A DNA stretch of 64,000 nt from JABDMH01 sp965222645 (GTDB taxonomy: Bacteria > Bacteroidota > Bacteroidia > Chitinophagales > Saprospiraceae): contig OZ244968.1 in assembly GCA_965222645.1 (NCBI GenBank), positions 5,828,001 through 5,892,000 on the forward strand, given 5' to 3'. The position numbers and the translations under genes are program-made. Shown piece after piece: positions 19,201-28,197 of this stretch (within the stretch, counting starts at the first letter, position 1; every line of letters begins with the position of its first letter). Below the pieces are notes generated by a model. It did no database searches. It had not been told where the DNA came from and worked only from the letters and a program-made list of their open reading frames with translations.

Positions 19201-20936
19201 CCATTGACATCTCTCATACGATTTACTGTAATGAAATTATGGGAAAGATCGAAGCATTCATCACTCAGCGCGATGTCCATTGCGTTATCACCCGTCATGG
19301 CAGTAAGGTTACCAGTGTAAGCGAGTCCCCATACGAGACAAGTTCCCACTCCGGCTCCTTCAAAATTTTGAGATGGGATGTCAGGTATACCAAGGATATT
19401 GCCATCAGGATCTGTGATGATATAAGCATATTTTGAATCGGAGGCACCTTCGTATACGAACTCGACTATGTCATCTACGCCATCACCCGGAGTTGTAGTA
19501 ACCTCGGTCATGCCATCTGCGGTCATAACTGCACCAGCATGGGGTACAGCTCTGCGAATGGTGATAAAATTATCTGACAAATCACCTTCGCCATCGGATA
19601 GCGGACCAGCCGTGGCATCATCTCCGACCATGGCGGTAAGATTCCCGGTATATGCAAGTCCCCAAACGAGACAAGTACCTTCACCAGCGCCTTCGAAATT
19701 TTGACGATCACCTTCGGGTATACCGAGAATGATACCGTCGGGATCTGTAATCACAAATGTAAACTGAGCGTCGGGACTGGCTCCCTTGCTCACAAAAGTT
19801 AAGGCATCATCCATTTCATCACCTGGGCAAGTAAATGCTTCTGTCGTTCCATCTTCGAGTTCTACGCTTCCTCCTTCTAATGTATTTGATGCCTCTCTAA
19901 CCACTCGAATAGAATTTTCAGATAGATCATAACAACCATCGGTAAGCTGTACTTCAAATGCGTTGTCACCGGGATTGGCAAGGATAGAGCCCGTATAAGA
20001 AAGACCCCAGACCAGGCAGATTCCTCCACCTGCACCTTCAAAGTCCTGACTATTGGAAGGAGGCAGTCCGAGGATGTTTCCATCGGTGTCTGTGATCATA
20101 TAGGCGTAATTAATATTAGAGGCTTCACTTGCGGCAAAAGTGATTAAGTCTGACATTCCATCACCTGCGATAGTATTTACTTCTTCTTCTCCATCTGTTG
20201 TTGCAACTCGACCACCACGGGCTACATCTCTTCTTACCTCGATCGAGTTAGAAAGTGCAAAGCAACCTCCGAGACTAGAAGTATTCCGTCCAACTTCAAG
20301 ATTTTTGATATCTCCATCGGATGTGGCATGCCAGATCAGACATGTACCGGGACCTGCTCCGTCGAGATCAAAGGGAGGCCCTGGGGGAAGGCCCAGGATT
20401 TTTCCGTTCGGATCTGTAATGATCCATGTTCCAGTGCCGCTCGTACCACCGGAAACCATTACGTCAATGGGATCCGGATTACCATCGACACAAATGACAG
20501 TGGGATCATCGGTGCTGATTGTTGCAGGATCAGGTGCAGCACCTCTGGTTACGGTCACATAGTTGGAAGACAGTTTATAGCAATAATCGCTAAACTGTGC
20601 TTCATGCACATTTTGGCCCACGACATCTTCGCGCTTTCCCCAAAAAGAAACGAGATAAATTCTACAAACTCCCGGAGGTGCACCCTTGAGATTTATAGAG
20701 CGCCCTGTCTTGGTGACCAAAATATTGTCTTGATCATCGGTAATGACCATGAGTTGAGGTCCTACCATAGTGCTGGGTTTAATATGGACAATTGCAGATG
20801 GGCTTCCGGCGCATACGGATGTTGCATCCTTACCATCTCTCGTGTAGACCTGCAGGTCTACGCACTGTGCCCTTACCTCCTGGGATACACAAAGAAGGAA
20901 TAGTAGTGAGGTGAATAGTATGCAATTATTTCTCAT
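16230..20936 (-). CDS. Large secreted repeat protein with type A T9SS sorting domain
   Basis: The ATG at 20936 gives MRNNCILFTSLLFLLCVSQEVRAQC, a clean signal peptide; an in-frame TTG further upstream would bury it. The body contains 13 modules of about 112 residues, each with the core [FY]VITDPDGxILGxP, NFEGAGEGTCLVWGLAYTG and DLSDNFITVxR. From module 4 onwards two module types alternate: one with PGDGVDDIVEF and ECFDLS, one with CPGDGVDDIVMF and SDGDSDLS. The last about 75 residues (EIFVINPIRESIEGRF...LSLYNMTGTQIKNW...PGLYVLQIRNGEQVITRKLLKQ) form a type A T9SS C-terminal domain. The protein should be exported through T9SS and attached to or released from the cell surface. The modules themselves are not a family I can name; paired Cys and Asp-rich loops suggest disulfide- or calcium-stabilised beta domains. 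An adhesive or structural surface role is inferred. Confidence 0.85.
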   Translation of the reverse strand: MRNNCILFTSLLFLLCVSQEVRAQCVDLQVYTRDGKDATSVCAGSPSAIVHIKPSTMVGPQLMVITDDQDNILVTKTGRSINLKGAPPGVCRIYLVSFWGKREDVVGQNVHEAQFSDYCYKLSSNYVTVTRGAAPDPATISTDDPTVICVDGNPDPIDVMVSGGTSGTGTWIITDPNGKILGLPPGPPFDLDGAGPGTCLIWHATSDGDIKNLEVGRNTSSLGGCFALSNSIEVRRDVARGGRVATTDGEEEVNTIAGDGMSDLITFAASEASNINYAYMITDTDGNILGLPPSNSQDFEGAGGGICLVWGLSYTGSILANPGDNAFEVQLTDGCYDLSENSIRVVREASNTLEGGSVELEDGTTEAFTCPGDEMDDALTFVSKGASPDAQFTFVITDPDGIILGIPEGDRQNFEGAGEGTCLVWGLAYTGNLTAMVGDDATAGPLSDGEGDLSDNFITIRRAVPHAGAVMTADGMTEVTTTPGDGVDDIVEFVYEGASDSKYAYIITDPDGNILGIPDIPSQNFEGAGVGTCLVWGLAYTGNLTAMTGDNAMDIALSDECFDLSHNFITVNRMRDVNGGTVAMPSGATTRYTCPGDGVDDIVMFVSEGASPDAQFTFVITDPDGIILGIPEGDSQNFEGAGEGACLVWGLAYTGNLTAMVGGDANAGPLSDGDSDLSDNYITINRAMANGGTVATSLGLTEITTTPGDGVDDIVEFMSSGASESKYTYVITDPDGNILGLPDVPSQNFEGAGEGTCLVWGLAYTGNITAMVGDNAMDIALSDECFDLSDNFITVNRKAGLNGGTVAMPSGATTRYTCPGDGVDDIVMFVSNRATPDAQFTYVITDPDGIILGIPDGDNQNFEGAGEGTCLVWGLAYTGNLTAMVGDDANAGPLSDGDSDLSDNYITINRAMANGGTVATSLGLTEITTTPGDGVDDIVEFMSSGASASKYTYVITDPDGNILGLPDVPSQNFEGAGEGTCLVWGLAYTGNITAMAGINAMDIALSDECFDLSDNFITVNRKAGLNGGTVAMPSGATTRYTCPGDGVDDIVMFVSNRATPDAQFTYVITDPDGIILGIPDGDNQNFEGAGEGTCLVWGLAYTGNLTAMVGDDANAGPLSDGDSDLSDNYITINRAMANGGTVATSLGLTEITTTPGDGVDDIVEFMSSGASASKYTYVITDPDGNILGLPDVPSQNFEGAGEGTCLVWGLAYTGNITAMVGDNAMDIALSDECFDLSDNFITVNRKAGLNGGTVAMPSGATTRYTCPGDGVDDIVMFVSNRATPDAQFTYVITDPDGIILGIPEGDSQNFEGAGEGTCLVWGLAYTGNLTAMVGDDANAGPLSDGDSDLSDNFITVIRATPNAGMVSTVDGLTEVTTNPGDGIDDIVEFMTEGASESKFTYVITDPDGNILGIPMGSSQNFEGAGAGTCLVWGLSYTGTLTAKVGDLAMEIDFSDECFDLSDNFITVNRIESNAFGARGLEESHVSELEIFVINPIRESIEGRFAGDSRYETVLSLYNMTGTQIKNWTLPSLSVQTINLSVVDITPGLYVLQIRNGEQVITRKLLKQN
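16870..19230 (-). repeat. Near-identical 672-bp tandem repeats inside the giant gene
   Basis: Equivalent points recur at 17013, 17685, 18357 and 19029, exactly 672 bases apart (two 112-residue modules). Copies differ by only a few substitutions per unit; for example the segments at 17063-17248, 17735-17920 and 18407-18592 are almost identical. The outer modules (16.5-16.9 and 19.2-20.6 kb) are more diverged, so the centre was expanded recently. Confidence 0.9.
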
Positions 20937-21137
20937 AATAAAGTGATTTTGAATACCAAAATTATCGGTAAAATATTGCCACTCTATCACCAAAGAATCA
21001 CATTTCTATCACGGAAATTGTTTTCCCCCTTTGTTGGTTCTTCCAGGGACCTGTTTTTCAGAAAATGTAAGTTTCAAGGATTGGTCGAAGATCATCTGTG
21101 AATATGTCGGTAAAGGCTCTCAGGAGTTAGTACAACT

Positions 21138-21524
21138 TTACCTGACCTCAAACCAAAGTGACTCTTCACTCTTGCCTCCGCCGCGGTAATTGATGTAGAT
21201 TTCCTCCCCGGCTGAGATTTTCTCAATTGCTGTAACCAGCATAATCTTTTCATCAATATCAAAAGTAACTTCTGCATTTGCTGATATGGAGTGGTTGTAC
21301 AATGATCCGTAACCCAAAGCGAGGCATATGGAAAACTGGTCTCCGGGCCATATGAAATAGTAGTTGAAGAAGACCGTCTTATCGATCAAATGTCTTTGAT
21401 CTCCAGGGATAAAAAGAAGAGGACATATTTCTATCAGATCCTCATCTTGTATATCTTGGGCTGTAAACACTCCGATACCCTCTTTATTTGATGAGCCAAA
21501 ATACAAACCGGGTATGTGCTGCAT
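21138..21524 (-). CDS. Small SET-domain protein, putative lysine methyltransferase
   Basis: The ATG at 21524 is preferred over an in-frame TTG 24 bases upstream. The 128-residue protein has the SET layout: GIGVFTAQDIQDEDLIEICPLL near the N-terminus, YFIWPGDQFSICLALGYGSLYNHSISANAEVTFD with the NHS-x2-N pseudoknot motif, and ISAGEEIYINYRGGG, the second SAM/substrate motif (usually GEELxxxY). There is no post-SET cysteine cluster. SET proteins methylate lysines in histones or other proteins; bacterial single-domain members are of unknown target. It is divergent from the Smr-like gene with only 42 bases between start codons. Confidence 0.8.
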   Translation of the reverse strand: MQHIPGLYFGSSNKEGIGVFTAQDIQDEDLIEICPLLFIPGDQRHLIDKTVFFNYYFIWPGDQFSICLALGYGSLYNHSISANAEVTFDIDEKIMLVTAIEKISAGEEIYINYRGGGKSEESLWFEVR

Positions 21525-21566
21525 TGTATTTGATTTAAGTTCTCTCAAGACAAGATCTCAGGATTC

Positions 21567-22061
21567 ATGATTAATTTGACAGACCTTTGGATAGGTGATC
21601 TCGTAAGTGTTATTTCATCTGGTAAAGTAGGTAAATTTAGAGGAATGCGGGGTAATAAGGCGCTGATCGAAATCGATGGTAAACAAATGCTCTATGGACC
21701 AAATGAGATCGCATTGTTTTCAGAAAAAATTGATGATGAATTCTTTTTTCCGGAACTGGAAGACAAAATAAGGCCACAGGTAGATTTTGGTTTTGGGAAT
21801 AAGATAGATCTGCATTTAGACAAATTGCCTGGCTATAATCCGGCAAGCGGGAAGAGCCCACTGGATTTTCAAATCTTTATAGCGAGAAAATTTATCGAGC
21901 AAGCAATAAATAAAAGGTTTAGCAGTGCAACAATCATTCATGGCCGGGGAGAGGGAATTCTTCGAGACCAGATTTTGCATTTGTTGAAGTCGTATGAACA
22001 GGTAAAGCAGCATTTTTCGATCAATAATAATGGAGCCTTAGAAATTATTTTTATGTACTAA
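21567..22061 (+). CDS. Smr-domain protein, MutS2-C-terminus-like
   Basis: The 164-residue soluble protein begins with a KOW-like small beta segment (WIGDLVSVISSGKVGKFRGMRGNKALIEIDGKQ). It ends in an Smr domain: KIDLHLDKL at about residue 87 (the DLHxxxx motif), ATIIHGRGEGILRDQILHLLK at about 128 (the HGxGxGxLr motif), and a beta strand GALEIIFMY. Smr domains nick or bind DNA or act on mRNA of stalled ribosomes. Stand-alone Bacteroidota proteins of this type have an N-terminal beta domain as here. Endonuclease activity is plausible from the intact HGRGEG but not shown. Confidence 0.85.
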   Translation: MINLTDLWIGDLVSVISSGKVGKFRGMRGNKALIEIDGKQMLYGPNEIALFSEKIDDEFFFPELEDKIRPQVDFGFGNKIDLHLDKLPGYNPASGKSPLDFQIFIARKFIEQAINKRFSSATIIHGRGEGILRDQILHLLKSYEQVKQHFSINNNGALEIIFMY

Positions 22062-22160
22062 CTTGTGAGTCCACTCCTGAGGTTACCAAGTCAAAAATGG
22101 CTCATTTGCTTGTGCGGGATATTTAGGTTGACGTAGGCAATAATTTATCAAACAATTTCG

Positions 22161-22664
22161 ATGGATATTAAGTCAGATTGGGCCAAAATCAGAAGACATT
22201 TTAGTAAGAGCTTTTCCTCTTCACTGCATGTGTCAATAGCATCTGTTGACAAGGCGGGTCAGCCAACAGTGACCCCCATCGGCTCTCTTTTTTTAAATGA
22301 CGATATGTCTGGTTTTTACTTTGAAAAATTCCCCTCACTTCTGCCGGTACATGCAGAGGAAAATTCAAAAGTGTGTGTTTTAGCCGTAAACAGCAACAAA
22401 AAGATGTGGCTAAGCGCGCTGCTCCAATCTCACTTTAAAAGTTATCCTGCTTTAAAATTATATGGCAATTTGGGCGACAGACGCAAAGCTACAGAAAGTG
22501 AATTGAGGGCACTAAAACGACGAATGAGGTTTACAAGAATCCTTCCCGGGCATAAATATTTATGGGACGAGATGCTCTTTATTCGCGAAATTAATTTTAC
22601 TAGTGTTTCGGGGATCAATTTGGGAAAAATGACTAACCGATCTGGGTCCGGGAATATACGATAG
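22161..22664 (+). CDS. Pyridoxamine 5'-phosphate oxidase-fold flavin-binding protein
   Basis: The 167 residues match the split-barrel PNPOx-like family. The N-terminal strand pattern is SSLHVSIASVDKAGQPTVTPIGSLFLNDDMSGFYFEKFPSLLPVHAEENSKVCVLAVNSNKKMW, as in general-stress FMN-binding proteins, and a KLYGNLGDRRKATESELRALKRRM segment follows. No signal peptide. The substrate is unknown; family members bind FMN or F420/haem. It stands alone, 99 bases after the Smr-like gene. Confidence 0.75.
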   Translation: MDIKSDWAKIRRHFSKSFSSSLHVSIASVDKAGQPTVTPIGSLFLNDDMSGFYFEKFPSLLPVHAEENSKVCVLAVNSNKKMWLSALLQSHFKSYPALKLYGNLGDRRKATESELRALKRRMRFTRILPGHKYLWDEMLFIREINFTSVSGINLGKMTNRSGSGNIR

Positions 22665-22838
22665 CACGGTCCATATTTTTAGTCAAGCCACCTCCTCTGG
22701 TATCACGGATTTATCCACTCTTTTCTTAATAAAGCTTTAAAGTCTTCGAATCTCGTGTTAAGGAATTTTTAACGTGGAATCGGGATTCCTTTAGCAAACG
22801 TTCAATGTACTAAATTTATTCTGATAAAAACCTGCACG

Positions 22839-23546
22839 TTGAGAATTTCTACACTGTTCTACTTAGTTGCATTTTTTGCCTTGATGTCTTGCCATTCGGG
22901 CTATCAGGTGCTACAATTGAAATCCGATCAAGTCGATTATTCGGAAAATCATTTTTCTTTTGTCAAGGACAGCCTCGCTCTTTACTATGATTTTTGGACG
23001 GAGGGCGGAATTCCGAGAATTACGATAGAAAATAACGGCTACCAACCTGTGGTTTTTCATATGGATAGGTCGGAATATATGGTAAATGGCGATTTCTTTA
23101 GCTATTACGACGTTTCTGGGAAGGAAATCAAATCGTTGGAGAAAACTAACATCGATTATTCACCATTTTACTACGCAGATCCGGAAATTGAAATTCTTCC
23201 AGGTAGGTATATAGTTATCGAAGGTTTTCCTTCCTTATTTGAACCAATTCCCATAAGAGAGACCAGAAGTGACCAGATCGATACTAAGGGTGCTTCGCCA
23301 CTCGTGATTACAAATACACTGCAATATAATAGAGAGAGTTCTCACCAAAATTTAATCACAATAAAGCATCATTTTTGGGCCTCGGAGATTAGGCACTTGG
23401 GAAATTCGACAATGAATATCATGTTGAAGAGTGAAGAAGGTCCGGAAAATGGCTTCTTTGTGAAGAAGACCACAGATTCCGAACTCTGGTATAGTATCGC
23501 TGTTAATCTCCTGGAATTAATGTCAGTGATTACTTTTGCTCTCTAG
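22839..23546 (+). CDS. Putative lipoprotein, unknown function
   Basis: The gene starts with TTG and encodes MRISTLFYLVAFFALMSCHSG, a signal peptide ending in the lipobox LMSC. The remaining about 215 residues are beta-rich with no family I recognise (YYDFWTEGGIPRITIENNGYQPVVFHMDRSEYMVNGDFFSYYD...). The pattern of a short hydrophobic leader, lipid-attached Cys and beta strands suggests an outer-membrane or periplasmic lipoprotein. No operon partner is evident; the next gene is convergent. Confidence 0.65.
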   Translation: MRISTLFYLVAFFALMSCHSGYQVLQLKSDQVDYSENHFSFVKDSLALYYDFWTEGGIPRITIENNGYQPVVFHMDRSEYMVNGDFFSYYDVSGKEIKSLEKTNIDYSPFYYADPEIEILPGRYIVIEGFPSLFEPIPIRETRSDQIDTKGASPLVITNTLQYNRESSHQNLITIKHHFWASEIRHLGNSTMNIMLKSEEGPENGFFVKKTTDSELWYSIAVNLLELMSVITFAL

Positions 23547-23562
23547 TGGGAGTCGAATCAGA

Positions 23563-24612
23563 TCAATTGAGGCTGATCCCGTATTCCGCTGCGCACTTAT
23601 GAAGTCCTTTCTCCACTACCGGATGTAAAATTATTCCCTCTTCCATTTGTTTATTTTTTAATCTCAGCGCTCTTTCTCCCGGCATTCGTATTTCATTAAA
23701 GGCAGGATGTAATTCACTCCTTTTACAGCTTTCGACCAGGTGTTGCATTTCTTCCACAAATAATTTTTGGCCACCAAACTGTCCCGGATCGATGAGTTGT
23801 AGAAATACAGAAGCACTCCACGTCTCTGCAGGATCACGTCTACCTTTTCCAGCAAGTCCACTTGTGAGCGCTTCTATTAAGATGGCCAGACCAAAACCCT
23901 TAAAACCCAATGTCAAGCCACCTACCGGAAGAATTGTTGCCGGGGGATTTGCAAAGAAGTCAACGGGATCGTCGGAAAGACTCCCGTCTGCCTTCATCAA
24001 CCACGCTCCATCAAGTTGATCTTCATTCGAAAGGCGTTGCATGATCTGCCCATTAGCAAGCGTAGATACACTGCTGTCAAACAGAATCGGATCACCCAGT
24101 GTGGGTATGCCATAAGCAATTGGATCGGGACTATAAGTACCCGTGACTCCCCCATAGGGCGCTACCGTTTTATTGCCCGGATCAGAAGAGCACAGGATGA
24201 TGATCTTACCCTTTTTGGTGACACTTTCCAGATATGCAGCCAGACAGGCTATATGATGACTGTTCTGGATTGCCAGTGTCGCGACCGGGTATTCTTCCAG
24301 ACGCTTCATAGTCACATCTATTGCTTTTTCCACCAGGACAGGACCGGGCAAATGTCGTCCATCCCAGGTGATTGCGCTGCCAGAATCGGCAATTATCGAT
24401 GGTTCTCCGGATTTAAGCATAGTCCCTTGTTTAAGCTGTTTTAAATAGGGTCTTAGCAGTTGCAACCCATGGGTTGTGTGGCCCATAAGGTCGGAGCATA
24501 TCAAGGTGCGAGCCATTGTATCAGCCCAATCTGGATCAAGACCTTCACGTTGGAATAAGGTGGTTGTAAACCCGAGCAGTAGATTGTAATCGTATTTCTT
24601 TTTCATCCTCAA
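23563..24612 (-). CDS. LDH2-family malate/lactate/ureidoglycolate-type dehydrogenase
   Basis: The 349 residues show the LDH2/MDH2 oxidoreductase pattern. DWADTMARTLICSDLMGHTTHGLQLLRPYLKQL near residue 25 contains the conserved SHG-like (THG) active-site stretch. NSHHIACLAAYLESVTKKGKIIILCSSDPGNKTVAPYGG around 118 matches the NAD-binding FG..Y region, followed by TYSPDPIAYGIPT. LPVGGLTLGFKGFGLAILIEALTSGLAG at about 228 matches the GhKGyGL motif. The family oxidises 2-hydroxy acids with NAD(P). It is divergent from the sugar-oxidising lipoprotein gene (93 bases between starts) and may belong to the same sugar-acid programme; the exact substrate cannot be read from sequence. Confidence 0.85.
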   Translation of the reverse strand: MRMKKKYDYNLLLGFTTTLFQREGLDPDWADTMARTLICSDLMGHTTHGLQLLRPYLKQLKQGTMLKSGEPSIIADSGSAITWDGRHLPGPVLVEKAIDVTMKRLEEYPVATLAIQNSHHIACLAAYLESVTKKGKIIILCSSDPGNKTVAPYGGVTGTYSPDPIAYGIPTLGDPILFDSSVSTLANGQIMQRLSNEDQLDGAWLMKADGSLSDDPVDFFANPPATILPVGGLTLGFKGFGLAILIEALTSGLAGKGRRDPAETWSASVFLQLIDPGQFGGQKLFVEEMQHLVESCKRSELHPAFNEIRMPGERALRLKNKQMEEGIILHPVVEKGLHKCAAEYGISLN

Positions 24613-24705
24613 AATTATCGAATTCCGTAATTTAGCGTGATATTGGAATTTCCGATGATTCTCCCCAACCGCAGTGAATTTTCTTTCAGTTAATGAGGAT
24701 ATAGA

Positions 24706-27700
24706 GTGAGTTTATCGTATTTGATGTGCTGGTGCAATCGATTTCTAATTGCTGTATTTTTTTCCGGAATGTTTTTTTTGAGTTGTAGATCTCCCCACAC
24801 CCCAGGACTTATAGAGAGTGCCGCAGTGAGACTAAGTACGGAAGATGCTCAGCGCCAGGCAGCCCTTTTGCGCGATCAAACAGCTGCTGAAATTGATTCT
24901 GGCCTCGTGCTCAGTTTATGGGCCTCAGACTCTTTGGTTGCTGATCCCGTCGCTCTTGATATGGATGATTTGGGTCGCGCTTTTTTTACCCGGACCAACC
25001 GGAGACGTACATCAGAATTTGATATTCGAAGACATCGCGAATGGGAGCTCGAATCACTTTCTTTTGAAGATGTGGAGGATAGAAGGGCCTTTCTAAGGAA
25101 GACACTGACTCCCGAAAAAGGAGCAGAATTAGGCAAACCCCTTGATCTCAATGGGGACAGTTTAAATGACTGGCGTGATCTCCTTGTGGAATCGGAGCAA
25201 GTCTTTCGTGTCGAGGATTTGGATAACGATGGAATTGGGGATTTTTCTCAATTGGTAGCGACGGGATTTCAGGAAGAAGTCACTGATATAGCAGGTGGTG
25301 TGTTATTTCATGAGGATCATCTTTATGTGGGCGTGGCACCCGATGTGTGGCGATTAGCTGACAAGGACGGGGATGGGATCATGGACGAGAAAGAATCGAT
25401 AAGCCATGGATTTCAGGTTCATATTGGCTTTGGCGGCCACAATTTGTCCGGCCTGATTATGGGACCAGATGGCAGAATCTATTGGGGTATCGGAGATATT
25501 GGCTTCAACGGAATCGATAAATCGGGAAAGCGTTGGTCCTATCCCAATGAAGGGGTCATAGTGCGTTGTAATCCCGATGGCACCAATTTCGAAGTTTTTG
25601 CCCATGGACTCCGTAACACACATGAGTTTGTCTTCGATCAATACGGCAATATGATTTCTGTTGATAACGATGGAGATCACCCTGGTGAAAGCGAACGCCT
25701 GATTTATATTGTGGAAGGGGCAGATGCCGGATGGCGGATCAACTGGCAATTTGGGAAGTACAATGATCCTAAAAACAATGATTATAAGGTGTGGATGGAC
25801 GAGGCGTTAAATATCCCGCGGCACGAAAATCAGGCAGCTCATATTGTGCCATGTATTAAAAACTATATAAATGGCCCCACAGGAATGTTGTATAATCCCG
25901 GGACTGCACTTGATCAGGCATGGAAGGATCACTTTTTTGTTGTCGAATTTAATGGCAATCCTGCCAGGTCAGGCATACACGCTTTTCGATTGAAAGCCGA
26001 GGGTGCAGGAATGACATTTATCGACACAAAAAAGATACTCAGTGGGGTGCTGGCTACAGGGCTAGATGTAGGTCCTGACGGCGCACTGTATTTTACGGAC
26101 TGGATTGATGGGTGGGAAAAGAAGAATTACGGCCGTATTTGGAAACTCGACGTAGAAAAAAACACAAATCAAAAAATCCGGGATGAAACTCAAACTTTTC
26201 TCTCGGAAGATTTTGATCAGAAAAATAACTCAGAATTAACCGGTTTACTGGGCCATGTCGATATGCGAATTCGTCAGAAGGCACAATTTGCATTGGTAAA
26301 AAAAGATGCAGCTGACGAACTTTTGGGTTCAGCCTCTGCAGATAAAAATCAGCTAAAAAGAATTCATGCTTTTTGGGGTCTCGGACAAATGATTAGAAAA
26401 GAAAAGATATCGGGCAAAGTGCTCATGCCTTTTTTAAAAGATCCGGATCCGGAAGTAAGATCGCAGGTTTGTAAGTTGATTGGAGATGTCCGTTATAAAG
26501 AAGCCGCCACACAATTGCTTCCCTGCCTGGACGATAAAAGTGATCGCGTTGCTTTTTTTGCTGTTGAAGCCCTGGGCCGGATTGAATACAGACCGGCTGT
26601 GCAGCCGATCATCGAGTTGCTTCGCAGAAATAATGACAGAGATGTGTATCTGAGACATGCTGCTACACTGGCACTCTCACGCATTGGTGAAGTAGATCCC
26701 ATAGTGGATCTAGCTGGAAGTGATAATCGTGCACTGCGAATTGCGGCTGTGGTAACTTTGCGTTTACTTAGGCATCCATCCCTGGCGCGATTTCTAAAAG
26801 ACCAGGATGAATTTGTAGTGACTGAGGCAGCACGTGCGATAAACGATGACCTCTCTGTAGAATCAGCGCTGCCGCAATTAGCAGATCTTTTAAATGAGAC
26901 GCAATTCGGAAATGAGGCTTTAGTAAGACGTGCCATCAATGCAAATCTTCGGGTTGGGAATAAGGAAAACATTAGAAACTTACTGAATTATGCCTCGAAT
27001 GATGCCAATAAAGAAGTGCTGAGAATCGAAGCACTGAGAGCCTTGAGTACCTGGATCAATCCTTCGGTGTGTGACCGGGTAGATGGGAGATACCGTGGAG
27101 TCATCAACAGACCTGCAGCTCAGGTTAGGGAAGAAAGTGCGCCGGCTTTGGCTACTCTGATGGGACAACCAAATAAAAATATCCGGATTGATGCACTGAG
27201 GACGGTTACGGAGTTAGGGATTTCTGATATCGCTGAAAATATTGAAAATACATTCCTAACTGATCGAGCTGCCGAAGTAAGAGCTGAGGCATTTTGGTCA
27301 CTCGTAAAATTAGATCCCGACAAAGCAAAAACCAATCTCAAGAAGGTGCTACTCCACGAGAAGGAGTCTGTCAGAATAAAGGCAATGGAGTCTCTGGAGT
27401 ATCTCGATGTAGACAGTGATGACATTGCAGATCTTCTAAATGATATCTTGATCGATGGATCGTCATTAGAGAAGCAATCTGCTATGACAGCTTTCAAGAA
27501 TTTACCTGATGATAAGATTGCGGCTCAATTGACAGATCTTCTAGATCTTTTATTAGAAGGAAAAATAGAAGGATCACTGCAATTAGATTTATTGGAAGTG
27601 GCCCATACAAACCGATCAGAAATAATCGACAAGAAAATCAAAACATTTAGAGACAAGTTTAGTGATAAAGGTGAGCTTGCCAACTACATAGAATGCCTGG

Positions 27701-28149
27701 ATGGCGGAAATGTCAGATCTGGTCAGCGCATACTCGTAAATAATTCAGCTGCCCAGTGCCTGAAATGCCATGCTATCAGGGGCTATGGTGGTGTAGCCGG
27801 CCCACCGTTGGATGAGATTGCGACAAAATACTCATCGGAATACCTATTGCAATCACTGGTAGATCCCAGTGCACACCTCGCTGCCGGCTATGGTGTCGTG
27901 ACGCTAAGTACTGATGAGGGGAAAACGATAAGTGGAATATTAGAATCTGAAAATGAAGTAGAAATCATAGTTAGAAATAGCGACAATGAGGAGGTTAAGG
28001 TCAGTAAAACAAATATTGTTGAGCGATTAAATGCAATTTCGAGTATGCCTCCCATGGGATCGATTTTATCGAAGCGAGAAATCAGAGATTTGTTGGCTTT
28101 ATTAGTTACTTTTAAAGAAAAGCAACCCCCGGTCAATGAGGAACTTTAA
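24706..28149 (+). CDS. Large lipoprotein: soluble sugar dehydrogenase-like propeller, HEAT repeats and haem c domain
   Basis: A GTG start with AGGA upstream gives a leader ending in FFLSC (lipobox). Residues about 60-480 form a PVC-type membrane-bound dehydrogenase / glucose-sorbosone-dehydrogenase-like propeller (LVADPVALDMDDLGRAFFTR, FGGHNLSGLIMGPDGRIYWGIGD, VFAHGLRNTHEFVFDQYGNMISVDNDGDHPGE, GLDVGPDGALYFTDWIDGW). Residues about 500-960 are HEAT-like repeats (MRIRQKAQFALVKKDA, VRSQVCKLIGDVRYKEAATQLLP, AAEVRAEAFWSLVKLDPDKAKTNL). Residues about 1000-1147 carry one haem c site, CLKCH (about 1016-1020), and the domain typical of these proteins (AGPPLDEIATKYSSEYLLQSLVDPSAHLAAGYGVVTLST). It probably oxidises a sugar in the periplasm and passes electrons to cytochromes. 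It heads a plus-strand cluster with permease and dehydratase. Confidence 0.85.
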   Translation: MSLSYLMCWCNRFLIAVFFSGMFFLSCRSPHTPGLIESAAVRLSTEDAQRQAALLRDQTAAEIDSGLVLSLWASDSLVADPVALDMDDLGRAFFTRTNRRRTSEFDIRRHREWELESLSFEDVEDRRAFLRKTLTPEKGAELGKPLDLNGDSLNDWRDLLVESEQVFRVEDLDNDGIGDFSQLVATGFQEEVTDIAGGVLFHEDHLYVGVAPDVWRLADKDGDGIMDEKESISHGFQVHIGFGGHNLSGLIMGPDGRIYWGIGDIGFNGIDKSGKRWSYPNEGVIVRCNPDGTNFEVFAHGLRNTHEFVFDQYGNMISVDNDGDHPGESERLIYIVEGADAGWRINWQFGKYNDPKNNDYKVWMDEALNIPRHENQAAHIVPCIKNYINGPTGMLYNPGTALDQAWKDHFFVVEFNGNPARSGIHAFRLKAEGAGMTFIDTKKILSGVLATGLDVGPDGALYFTDWIDGWEKKNYGRIWKLDVEKNTNQKIRDETQTFLSEDFDQKNNSELTGLLGHVDMRIRQKAQFALVKKDAADELLGSASADKNQLKRIHAFWGLGQMIRKEKISGKVLMPFLKDPDPEVRSQVCKLIGDVRYKEAATQLLPCLDDKSDRVAFFAVEALGRIEYRPAVQPIIELLRRNNDRDVYLRHAATLALSRIGEVDPIVDLAGSDNRALRIAAVVTLRLLRHPSLARFLKDQDEFVVTEAARAINDDLSVESALPQLADLLNETQFGNEALVRRAINANLRVGNKENIRNLLNYASNDANKEVLRIEALRALSTWINPSVCDRVDGRYRGVINRPAAQVREESAPALATLMGQPNKNIRIDALRTVTELGISDIAENIENTFLTDRAAEVRAEAFWSLVKLDPDKAKTNLKKVLLHEKESVRIKAMESLEYLDVDSDDIADLLNDILIDGSSLEKQSAMTAFKNLPDDKIAAQLTDLLDLLLEGKIEGSLQLDLLEVAHTNRSEIIDKKIKTFRDKFSDKGELANYIECLDGGNVRSGQRILVNNSAAQCLKCHAIRGYGGVAGPPLDEIATKYSSEYLLQSLVDPSAHLAAGYGVVTLSTDEGKTISGILESENEVEIIVRNSDNEEVKVSKTNIVERLNAISSMPPMGSILSKREIRDLLALLVTFKEKQPPVNEEL

Positions 28150-28197
28150 AAATTTTGCCAGAGTGGTGGTAGATACTCGTCCCTGTAATTCCGAACT

